Below, in pieces: positions 34,801 to 40,713 of a DNA stretch of 40,713 nucleotides (the stretch's first letter is position 1; the number at the start of each line of letters is the position of its first letter). Made by a program: the position numbers and the translations under genes. Origin of the DNA: Opitutus sp. GAS368. Its GTDB lineage: Bacteria > Verrucomicrobiota > Verrucomicrobiia > Opitutales > Opitutaceae. The stretch lies in NCBI GenBank assembly GCA_945903465.1, contig CAMDOF010000056.1:1-40713 (forward strand), given 5' to 3'. Below the pieces are notes generated by a model. It did not search any database. It was not told where the DNA came from and saw nothing but the letters and a program-made list of their open reading frames with translations.

Positions 34801-35014
34801 GCTCCACCTTGAGCGTTGTCACGGGCAGCGTGCGCTCGATTTCGAGCCGCTTGATATTTGAGCCGGTGACGGTGAAGGCCTCTAGCTTAACGGTCTCGAC
34901 GGTGGCCGGGGCCGCCGGGGCCGGTGCCGGGGCGATTTGCGCGGACAAGGTCGCCGCGAGGAGAGCGAGCGCAGGCGCGCAAGGGAGGGAGTGGCGGAAC
35001 TTTTGGACGGTCAT
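31817..35014 (-). CDS. TonB-dependent receptor, GSNIKR-type (TBDR7)
   Basis: 1065 aa. Signal peptide (SLPCAPALALLAATLSAQIA), a Pro/Ala linker, then TVETVKLEAFTVTGSNIKRL: a TonB-box-like strand running into the GSxIxR motif of the proteobacterial-style receptor group, without a carboxypeptidase-like domain. Plug: ISFRGLSSGNTLILLNGRRI, LERVDILRDGASSMYGADAV, AGVVNYAMQRRF. The barrel ends VRFGVNNLFNTAPPLSDDNN...VSITKKF. This is a third receptor class in the window. Downstream on the same strand are a secreted M20 peptidase and a B3 hydrolase, so a peptide or amide ligand is plausible (inference). A hairpin-repeat region lies upstream, with no promoter that I can call with confidence. Confidence 0.92.
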   Translation of the reverse strand: MTVQKFRHSLPCAPALALLAATLSAQIAPAPAPAAPATVETVKLEAFTVTGSNIKRLEIERTLPVTTLKVEQLEIYDASQPSDLLASLPMAAGLPGNEAALATQNARGDNANISFRGLSSGNTLILLNGRRIASHPISWSEQGVPSLSVNVNQLPNRGLERVDILRDGASSMYGADAVAGVVNYAMQRRFRGTELALRGGTTAYGDGTEYRVSLTHGLDFASKKGRLIFTVDRYDRAGTFLRDRPFAADGDQVTRAPAPWNTYTDSTFNKRTTTSAYGQFNTVVTNGRDQYGAFLITNQRPTGIPTTFLSTTGSFFLIPTTGTGQPGIGVSAPPRAASGPGKEYYWNLNDARSLQPQSTRHNAFFGGEYDLSPQLTLFADFNAYHARSVVFRDPDIYQSSVNGPLVIPAANPFNPFGERFWSPTGEPNSDGTPRLRGSPSAVNVVNHRFWDFGSREDRVTNSAYRGLLGLRGKLTGTWSWEGAVMHAEGRANENEPIQRTSLTQAAALLTDPARALNGFGRSYAVQNGALVDTGPFRHSDAVKQSTYGVFERDGMTRLRSFDVRASGDVWSLWGGNQLSLALGGEYRREDFSDIRAPFAGLNPAGSGLDPLRSDVVSASSVPDTFATRNAFSTYAEVLLPLAGRDFRLPLVRSLDLSAAARSELYSDFGRTVSPKFGVAWKPAEWIMVRASRSQGFRPPSLPALYRGSFIATALGSQDTYRSAVTSLLTDSSLNRINKVAGNPDLQPEKSKGISTGIVIDVPRVRGLSLTFDYYEIRHRDIMGSSGSVNDDRDTLAAATQAALAAGQNINAIDLGSGTARYQGDGSVVRLPVTAEDRAFFAAYNATRAPSAQRAVVGAIDFLRTTYFNKSEQFVNGFDLGLNYRFRPFPFGNVTFETSWTKLNAFFIYTTRGAPRTELMETNLAATSGASPKWRGNVQLNWRRDQWSAGLGMFYIGSFTLSGVTTSRATYESLGSPSSIKRVFTNGSTLYRMVHRDTQNYNAFLSYRLGKTDLRNGLRDISVRFGVNNLFNTAPPLSDDNNGYESALFNTLAKGRSYSVSITKKF

Positions 35015-35267
35015 GGCAGCGGAGGTGGGTCAGTTTTGTGAAGGTAACTGCTCAGGGTGGAAAAAGCTGACGGTGAACGCGCACGTTACGCGAAGAAAGC
35101 AGAATTTTAGGCTGAACTTGGAGTGCGAGGGAGGGTCCCTTCGTTCAAGGAGGAAAGCAGGGTGATTCCAGGCCGGGAGTTGGGCGGGGGGGACCTCGCG
35201 TTGATCCGGACTTTGCCGACCGAGCCTAGCGAGTGGGGCCGGACGCGACTGTCGGCGAAAGTGGTCA

Positions 35268-35590
35268 CCGCACCGTCCCCTGTGCGGAAGGGGCGTCTCT
35301 TGACTCGGAGCCGCACAGGGGACTGTGCGGACCACTATGTCGGACCCCTTTAGTCACCGCGCCAGAACCCCGGGGATGTCGGCGAAAGGGGTCCGCACAG
35401 TCCCCTGTGCGGAAGGGATGTCTCCTGAATCGGACCCGCACTTCGCCCCTACCTTGCGATGCCTCGCGGGGATCGAGTGCGGAAGGCCTGCGTATGCTGA
35501 CTCGGACCCGTACAGGGGACTGTGCGGACCACTATGTCGGACCACTATGTGCGGACCACTATGTCGGACCCTTTTGGTCACCGCGCCAGA
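35268..35590. repeat. cluster of hairpin repeats (second REP-like family)
   Basis: Four 20-base hairpins with 8-bp stems and a 4-nt loop: CCGCACCGTCCCCTGTGCGG (35268-35287, one mismatch), CCGCACAGGGGACTGTGCGG (35311-35330), its mirror at 35393-35412, and CCGTACAGGGGACTGTGCGG (35508-35527). Copies 2 and 3 extend to a perfect 23-bp inverted repeat (35311-35333 with 35390-35412). CGGACCACTATGTCGG occurs at 35328, 35525 and 35552, with a variant at 35538. GTCACCGCGCCAGA occurs at 35353 and 35577. No gene lies in 35015-35600; the cluster sits between the TBDR7 start and the toxin remnant. Confidence 0.85.
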
Positions 35591-35607
35591 GGGGATCGGG
35601 GCTCGTG

Positions 35608-35739
35608 ATGGCGGGAATCGATCTGAGCAGTTGCGCGATTTCTTGAGAGCCCGAGCGGGCGTGCCCTCGTTCGTTCCCAAGGCCCGGCCGGGACATCCAA
35701 GCTGCGCTCAATGAAATCCGCGGAGACCGCGGAGGATGA
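35608..35739 (+). pseudogene. frameshifted antitoxin remnant upstream of the PIN toxin
   Basis: MAGIDLS in one frame, EQLRDFLRARAG in the next and RDIQAALNEIRGDRGG-stop in the third together resemble the start and end of a Phd/VapB-type antitoxin (a GIxEL..LxxFLRRARAG DNA-binding start and a toxin-contacting tail). The middle is missing. The final TGA (35737-35739) overlaps the toxin's first ATG (35736), the ATGA coupling usual in toxin-antitoxin operons, which argues that a functional antitoxin once stood here. Confidence 0.42.
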
Positions 35740-36164
35740 TGTTCTGCGACACTTCTGCCCTCGCAAAAATTTACCTCGCCGAGAAGGAGTCGCCCGCCGT
35801 GCGACTGAAGCTGGAAGCGGAAGATCAGGTGTGCATTTCGGAACTCGGCCGCGCTGAACTCATGGGCGTTTTCCACCGTCGGTCGCTTACGAGAAAGTGG
35901 ACTCGCGACCAGTTCATGATCGCGGTTCGCCAGTTTACCAACGATGACCTCGGTGGCTTCTGGACTTGGCTTCCGCTTGACGGCGCGATCGTTGAGGCGG
36001 CCGCAAAGACCTGCATCACGCTACCCGCCTCGGTCTTTCTGCGCACCGCAGACTGCCTCCATCTTGTCACCGCGATTCACCACCGTTTCGCCGAAATCTA
36101 CACCGACGACACGCGCCAATCTGCGGCGGCAATTGCCCTCGGGATAAAACCAAGAACGGCGTAA
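35736..36164 (+). CDS. PIN-domain ribonuclease, VapC-type toxin
   Basis: 142 aa. Acidic active-site residues are in the expected places: D5 (CDTSALAKIYLAE), E41 (SELGRAEL), D106 (LRTADCLHL) and D124/D125 (YTDDTRQ). VapC toxins cleave tRNA or rRNA with Mg2+ and are normally held by an antitoxin encoded just upstream. Here the upstream antitoxin frame appears broken, so the toxin is either inactive, unexpressed or neutralised from elsewhere. GGAGG abuts the ATG at 35736, leaving little spacing; the ATG at 35739 is an alternative start. The toxin frame itself is intact. Confidence 0.85.
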   Translation: MMFCDTSALAKIYLAEKESPAVRLKLEAEDQVCISELGRAELMGVFHRRSLTRKWTRDQFMIAVRQFTNDDLGGFWTWLPLDGAIVEAAAKTCITLPASVFLRTADCLHLVTAIHHRFAEIYTDDTRQSAAAIALGIKPRTA

Positions 36165-36665
36165 GTGATGGTTCCCGCCGTGGCATCCGTAGTTTGTCCC
36201 CGGTGAAAAGAACTTGGCTGGGATTGGGTGAGCGTGATCGATTGGCACGATGCCGTTGGAGAAAAAGTCCAAGCCGACGGAGCTGGGAGGCGAAGCCACG
36301 CACGAAATAGGTCGTGGAGAAGCACGTGCGCATTATTTGCGAAATCGTTGTCCGAGGTGCCGTTGACGTTTCCGGCGTTGGCGGAGTGCTGCAGCCATCC
36401 AGCATCTTGGTTGCCCCCCATTTCCTTGAGAAACTCCGCGGTGAGTCCATCGATCGCGCCCCGACATCGCTCAAGGATGCGGCGAGGCGAGTACCCGAAA
36501 GGGTCTGCGGGCCAGATAGCCGACTTGGGAATCCGCGCCAAAAACCAACGGAGTGAGCTCGACGGTTTCTTTTGTGGGGGCACCCGTTAAAACTGATTGG
36601 GCGCTGATCACGACTGAGCCGATGAGGCTGAACCAGCTGACGATGAAGACACTCGGGGTGCGCAG
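36098..36665 (-). pseudogene. decayed secreted protein gene downstream of the DUF1593 gene
   Basis: On the minus strand, 36665-36471 reads LRTPSVFIVSWFSLIGSVVI then SAQSVLTGAPTKETVELTPL and VFGADSQVG: a convincing signal peptide and mature start, but with no ATG and ending in a stop. A neighbouring frame continues with protein-like text (AEFLKEMGGNQDAGWLQHSA, NAGNVNGTSDNDFANNAHVL). The two frames together suggest a frameshifted, secreted, possibly carbohydrate-active protein. I cannot name the family. Its position after TBDR8 and the DUF1593 gene, same strand, suggests it was once the third gene of that unit. Confidence 0.35.
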
Positions 36666-36685
36666 GTTTTATTATGGACGGGGAA

Positions 36686-38125
36686 TTATTTGGCCACCGC
36701 GGTGATGATCGCCCGGCGGTAGGCAAAGAGGCTGGGCGCACCGTTATCCTCGACGGTGAGGATGACATGGACGGTGTGGTCGGCGGGAGCACCGCGCCTG
36801 GGCGGCGGGAGCGTGGCCGGGAGCGTGAAGCTGGTTTCGCTGCCAGTGGTCTGGGCGAGTTTGATCTCGTCCCCGAGCGTGCCGGCCTCGCGATAGATCA
36901 TCCAACGGCTCGTAATCGCATGGCCGTCGGGGTCACGGCTGCCAGCGGACGAAAACTTGAGTGTGTCGCCCGGTTTGGCGGTGAGCGTCACGATGCGCTT
37001 CGTCGTATCGCCGTTGAGCACCGCCACGGGATTGTGGTTTGCTTTTTTGAAATCATCGGCCACGCACCAGTCCATGCGCGCGGCGAAGTCGTGCTGAAAA
37101 TGTTTCCGCCAGCGTGCAATCGTCGCCTGATTGGAGGTGTGGGGTTGGCCGGCGATTTCGATGGTATCGCGGTTGTCGCGATTGTCGGTCCAGATCGGAT
37201 GCGTCTCCGCGTAGGATTGAAACCATACGTAGCGCCCACCCCAGCCGCCGTACGCCGGGCTCTCGGACCAACCGAGGCCGTTCTCGATCAGGCCGAGGAA
37301 AGACGGCGTGTCGCCTTCCATGATGAATTTGAGCTTCGGATAGAGCGCGCCGAGGGGCCCGTGGTCGTGAATGATGTTCTTTTCCAGCCAAGGATTATCC
37401 ACGAGCTCGAAGTCGAGGAGCGGGCCGTTGCGGTAATGACGATCGCCGGAAATGCCGGTCCACGTGGCGCGATAGTATTCCGGCCCGCCAATGCTGCTCG
37501 GAGAGACGATGTAAAACAAATCTGGAAACTCGAGTCGCAGCCAGCGCCCGGCGTCGTCCTGATCGGAGATCGTGTAAACCCTCAGCTTCGCGACGAGCTT
37601 CCGGAGTTCCTCGGGTGAACGTTCCTTGCGCGCATCGTGTAACGCCTGGGCCAGCGTATTGGCGCCGCCCCAGACACTGATCCACAACGGCCGGACGTCG
37701 TTCTTGTCGGCCGCTGCGAGCACCAGTCTGGAACCGCCGGAAGCCTTGGCCTCGCCGACCGCAGCCATGCCGTAGGCCGTTTGCCCCGTGGCCGTCACCG
37801 CGAGGAGTTGTTCCCTGGTGGGATAACCCGGAGCGTGGTTAACGAGGTTGCCGCGCACCTGTGCGTAGGCATCGAGTTGTCGGCGAATAAGGTCTTCGCG
37901 GGTGCGAGTGCGCAGGTGCGTCGAGGTCGTCGCCACGAGCCCCTCGATGTCGTATTCGTTCGCGTACACGAGGAACCGCACCAGGGACTCCTCGTCGTCC
38001 GGTTCGTTGGAAATGTCGGTCAGCACCAAGACGCGCGGCCGGGCAGTCTCAGCCGCGAGCGCGCTGAAGTTGACCAGCCCAACGGTGAGAGTGGCGAGCA
38101 GGAGGCGGCGAAAGCGGTGTTTCAT
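36686..38125 (-). CDS. secreted DUF1593 / Sde182-like nucleoside-hydrolase-fold protein
   Basis: 479 aa from the ATG at 38125, which begins the signal peptide (MKHRFRRLLLATLTVGLVNF, SALAA). The N-terminal domain has nucleoside-hydrolase-like Asp-rich motifs: LVLTDISNEPDDEESLVRFL near residue 35, then SVWGGANTLAQAL, VYTISDQDDAGRWL and GDTPSFLGLIENGLG. The C-terminal ~100 residues (VADDFKKANHNPVAVLNGDT...GSRDPDGHAI) form the immunoglobulin-like DUF1593 C-terminal domain. The family prototype is Sde182 of Saccharophagus, linked to polysaccharide degradation; the reaction is not established. It starts 17 bp after the TBDR8 stop on the same strand, so receptor and protein are probably co-transcribed and act on the same saccharide (inference). 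Confidence 0.87.
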   Translation of the reverse strand: MKHRFRRLLLATLTVGLVNFSALAAETARPRVLVLTDISNEPDDEESLVRFLVYANEYDIEGLVATTSTHLRTRTREDLIRRQLDAYAQVRGNLVNHAPGYPTREQLLAVTATGQTAYGMAAVGEAKASGGSRLVLAAADKNDVRPLWISVWGGANTLAQALHDARKERSPEELRKLVAKLRVYTISDQDDAGRWLRLEFPDLFYIVSPSSIGGPEYYRATWTGISGDRHYRNGPLLDFELVDNPWLEKNIIHDHGPLGALYPKLKFIMEGDTPSFLGLIENGLGWSESPAYGGWGGRYVWFQSYAETHPIWTDNRDNRDTIEIAGQPHTSNQATIARWRKHFQHDFAARMDWCVADDFKKANHNPVAVLNGDTTKRIVTLTAKPGDTLKFSSAGSRDPDGHAITSRWMIYREAGTLGDEIKLAQTTGSETSFTLPATLPPPRRGAPADHTVHVILTVEDNGAPSLFAYRRAIITAVAK

Positions 38126-38142
38126 TGATGATGAGTTACTAG

Positions 38143-40713
38143 TCAGAAACTGCCCTTGACTCCGATCGTCCACAGCGAGCCGTAGTCGGCGTTGCTTACC
38201 CGACCGCGCGCGATGGCCGGCGTACTGGGACCGTAGATTTCCTGTACTTCCCGCACATGGTACAGATTCCGCAGGTTGGCGAAGACCGAGAACCTCGCGG
38301 TAAAGCGGTATTCGGCCACCACGTCGGTCACGAGCCGCGGGGCCAGCCAAGTGTAGGTTTCCGGCTCAAGGCTGGGGCCGGCGGCCACCAGTCCCGTCCG
38401 TGTGCGGCCGCGATAGTGCCAGTTCAGATTCACCACCAGGCGTTCGCGCGTCAGACTCGCCCCCCAGTTGATGGTCTTCGGCACGTAGCCGGAAAAGTCT
38501 GCCGCCGCCTCGCCCAATGCCCGTTGCACGCTGAGATTGCCAAACACCTGCACACCCCGCGCCCAGACCGGCAGAAACGTCAGCGCCTGCTTGTAGTTTA
38601 CGTTGGTTCCCTCCATGCGTACCCGGCTCGGCAGGTTATGCTGCGTCGACACATCGTACGCTCCGTACAGGTTGGGATCCAGGCCGTAAAGGGCTAAGAA
38701 GTCCGGCGATGCCCGGAACACGGTATTGCCGAAGAAATTCTCGAAATCACGGCGAAAGGTCCCGACAGAAAACTGGCCGAGGCGGGCAAAATAGTATTCG
38801 AGCCGGACATTCACGGTCTGCGCGCTCCACGGTTTAATGCCCACATTGGGCACCGCTATCCGGTTGTTTGGTGACGGCAGCAAATCAGTATCGGGTAGCG
38901 AGAGGGCACCCGCGTACTGGCTGAAGGACGGACGGCCGATCGAGGAGTAGACCGCCGCCCGGGCGATCAGATTTTCGCGGACGTTGAAACTCGCATTGAG
39001 GCTCGGAAAAATCCGCAGGTACTCTTTTTCAACGTGCGTGCCGCGATCGAGGTAGGTGCGTTTCGACACCTCCAACGCATCGGTGGTAATGGGCAGCGGC
39101 CGCCCGTTGGCGCCGAGGATGGGCCGGCCCTGCGCATCGCGCTGGTAATTTCGCGCCGGGTCGGTCAGCGGGCCCTGCGCGTCGATGTTGGTTTGCTCGG
39201 CGCGCACACCGCCGACCAGCTTCAGGCGGTTTTGGAGCAGGGCCAGATCGCTGCGTACATACGCCGAAGAAACGGTCTCCTTGGCGATGGAGGAGAAACC
39301 GACTTCGGAGCGGTAGAGGGCGTTCGCATCGGGCGCGACAAAGGAGGTGGGCTTGGCCCGGTAGTGGTCCAACAACAACCCGTTGGAAATACCCGTAAGC
39401 CGAGGAAAATCATTGACCTGGATCCGCTGCCCAAATGTCGGGTTCAGGAAAGGCGTCGCGAGATCGTCACTCCCAGCGGGCGTGGTGCTCGCCCTCCCGT
39501 CGGGACCCACATAGGTGTACGAGGTGGAAAATCCACGGCCTTCCCGCGTCGTTTCCCGCAGATCGACGCCCACCTTCAGCGACAGGGGCAGGCTTCCGGC
39601 GAAGTCGTGGCGCGCGTTGGCGTACGCGCTGCGACGGGCGTCATCGGTGCTGCGCATGTGGCCGGTCGCCGCCGTCACGACGTAGGTGGCCAAAGCAAAA
39701 GGATCGACCGGTGCGCCGGTGACCCCGTCCGTGACGGTCACGGTGCGCGGGCGCCAGTAGCCGACATCCTCAAACGAAACCGTCACGCCCGTGCGCCGGA
39801 TCGTGGTCTGGTTGAAAACCCCTTCCTCGATGCTGCGCGCCCGATTGCGGGAACGCGACAAGGCCATCCCCGCGTCGGTTTTCCACCACAGTCCGTCATG
39901 CCGCCAGACCAGGGATGGCATGTAGGTCCAGGTCTTCCGCAGGAATCTGGCGTTGGTGAGGCCGAGCGTCCCCTGGCCCGCCGCGCCCCGCGTGGCGGCA
40001 AGCGAGAACTGGCCCGGCAAAACGCGGCCGACGTCGAACGTGAGCGTCTGGTTGTCCTGGTTCGCGTAGAAATCGGAGGACTGCACACTTAACGACAGCC
40101 GGTCGCGGCTGGAGATTTTGTAGTCGAAGGTCGCGGCGAGGGAACTGCGCGATGCCTTCCGGCCAGCGGCTTGGACGGTGATGCTGGAGAGGTACGGCTG
40201 GTCGAAAGGGGTATTGGGGAACGTCCCCCCGTTGGTGGCCGTGCCCCCGCCGCGCCACACATTCGAAATCTGCTCCATGTCAGTCATTCGGGTGGAGAAT
40301 CCGCCGGAGATGGTGTAACCAACGTTCTTGGTCACCGGCGCAATCCAGGAGAAATCGAGGGCCGGGTGGAATTTCTTGAACGGGGAACTCTGCTGGATAT
40401 CGCGCCCGTTATTCAGCATGGAGAAGTAGGCGCTGGCGTTGAAGGCCGGTCGCGAGCGCTCGAAGGAACTGCGTGGCACCAGGTTTACGGACCCGGCGAG
40501 GGCGGATCCGTCCGACTCCGGCGTGGGCGAGAAGGATACCTCGATGCGGGACAGGTTGCTGGTGGTAAACACATCCATCGCTGTCCCGCGGCCCGCACCA
40601 CCCTCGCCGCCGCTCCCGATCAGGCTGGCCGTGCTGAAACCGCCGATCGTGACCGGCACGTAGGCGGACGGCACGCCGTTGATGGAAATCTCCCGGCCGC
40701 CGTTGAAGCTCAC
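38143..40713 (-). CDS. TonB-dependent receptor (TBDR8), 5' end outside the window
   Basis: 856 residues of the C-terminal part; by comparison with TBDR5 about 190 residues (signal peptide, regulatory-like domain, start of plug) lie beyond the right edge. Visible plug: ISINGVPSAYVPVTIGGF, SNLSRIEVSFSPTPESDGSA, LAGSVNLVPRSSFERSRPAF. The barrel ends FSVFANLRNLYHVREVQEIY...WTIGVKGSF. It is the nearest paralogue of TBDR5. The tight spacing to the DUF1593 gene (17 bp) is the only direct receptor-enzyme pairing of this kind in the window. Confidence 0.9.
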   Translation of the reverse strand: MSFNGGREISINGVPSAYVPVTIGGFSTASLIGSGGEGGAGRGTAMDVFTTSNLSRIEVSFSPTPESDGSALAGSVNLVPRSSFERSRPAFNASAYFSMLNNGRDIQQSSPFKKFHPALDFSWIAPVTKNVGYTISGGFSTRMTDMEQISNVWRGGGTATNGGTFPNTPFDQPYLSSITVQAAGRKASRSSLAATFDYKISSRDRLSLSVQSSDFYANQDNQTLTFDVGRVLPGQFSLAATRGAAGQGTLGLTNARFLRKTWTYMPSLVWRHDGLWWKTDAGMALSRSRNRARSIEEGVFNQTTIRRTGVTVSFEDVGYWRPRTVTVTDGVTGAPVDPFALATYVVTAATGHMRSTDDARRSAYANARHDFAGSLPLSLKVGVDLRETTREGRGFSTSYTYVGPDGRASTTPAGSDDLATPFLNPTFGQRIQVNDFPRLTGISNGLLLDHYRAKPTSFVAPDANALYRSEVGFSSIAKETVSSAYVRSDLALLQNRLKLVGGVRAEQTNIDAQGPLTDPARNYQRDAQGRPILGANGRPLPITTDALEVSKRTYLDRGTHVEKEYLRIFPSLNASFNVRENLIARAAVYSSIGRPSFSQYAGALSLPDTDLLPSPNNRIAVPNVGIKPWSAQTVNVRLEYYFARLGQFSVGTFRRDFENFFGNTVFRASPDFLALYGLDPNLYGAYDVSTQHNLPSRVRMEGTNVNYKQALTFLPVWARGVQVFGNLSVQRALGEAAADFSGYVPKTINWGASLTRERLVVNLNWHYRGRTRTGLVAAGPSLEPETYTWLAPRLVTDVVAEYRFTARFSVFANLRNLYHVREVQEIYGPSTPAIARGRVSNADYGSLWTIGVKGSF

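Noticed and set aside
32933..34861. 642-codon plus-strand open frame opposite TBDR7
   Set aside because: Composition is of the same antisense-shadow type and the minus strand has a complete receptor with signal peptide, plug and C-terminal Phe.

Overview
The window is GC-rich bacterial DNA dominated by outer-membrane TonB-dependent receptors (TBDRs). Eight TBDR genes fill about 25 kb, seven complete and one cut by the right edge. Many have an N-terminal carboxypeptidase-regulatory-like domain, and no SusD-like gene follows any of them. Together with the integrase remnant and the intergenic hairpin repeats, this suggests a Verrucomicrobiota genome, probably Opitutaceae. The taxon is inferred from protein style, not from a marker gene.

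Layout. 1-3420: a foreign-looking left end. It holds an AT-rich acyltransferase-3/ankyrin fusion gene (minus strand), degraded reading frames, a frameshifted tyrosine-recombinase start and a 3' fragment of a serine tRNA, which reads as a genomic-island scar. 3423-17395: four TBDR genes in tandem on the plus strand (called TBDR1-4 here). TBDR1 and TBDR3 are close paralogues. The gaps before TBDR2, TBDR3 and TBDR4 share a repeated leader sequence. 17392-18716: a truncated higB toxin abutting the TBDR4 stop, an intact higA and an IclR-type regulator. 18824-25539: TBDR5 and TBDR6, with a palindromic operator candidate before TBDR5. 25549-29320: direct repeats, two broken secreted-hydrolase N-termini flanking an intact malate synthase G, and a tandem array of double hairpins. 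29323-35014 (minus strand): TBDR7, an M20 metallopeptidase and a B3-type metallo-beta-lactamase-fold hydrolase, probably one peptide or amide utilisation unit. 35015-36685: hairpin repeats, a PIN-domain toxin with a broken antitoxin, and a decayed secreted protein. 36686-40713 (minus strand): TBDR8 followed 17 bp later by a DUF1593/Sde182-like secreted protein.

How the genes fit together. The intact genes describe a cell that imports large or scarce organic compounds across the outer membrane and processes them in the periplasm (M20 peptidase, B3 hydrolase, DUF1593 protein), with malate synthase G feeding glyoxylate into central metabolism. The many broken genes (integrase, tRNA fragment, higB, two hydrolases, an antitoxin, a secreted protein) lie beside repeats or receptor genes, so this locus has been shaped by receptor duplication and insertion/deletion. 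I did not find a clearly new defence or mobile system. The most unusual items are the acyltransferase-ankyrin fusion, the shared leader repeats before the receptors, the receptor end that replaced a toxin's 5' half, and the 125-bp double-hairpin array lying inside a hydrolase remnant.
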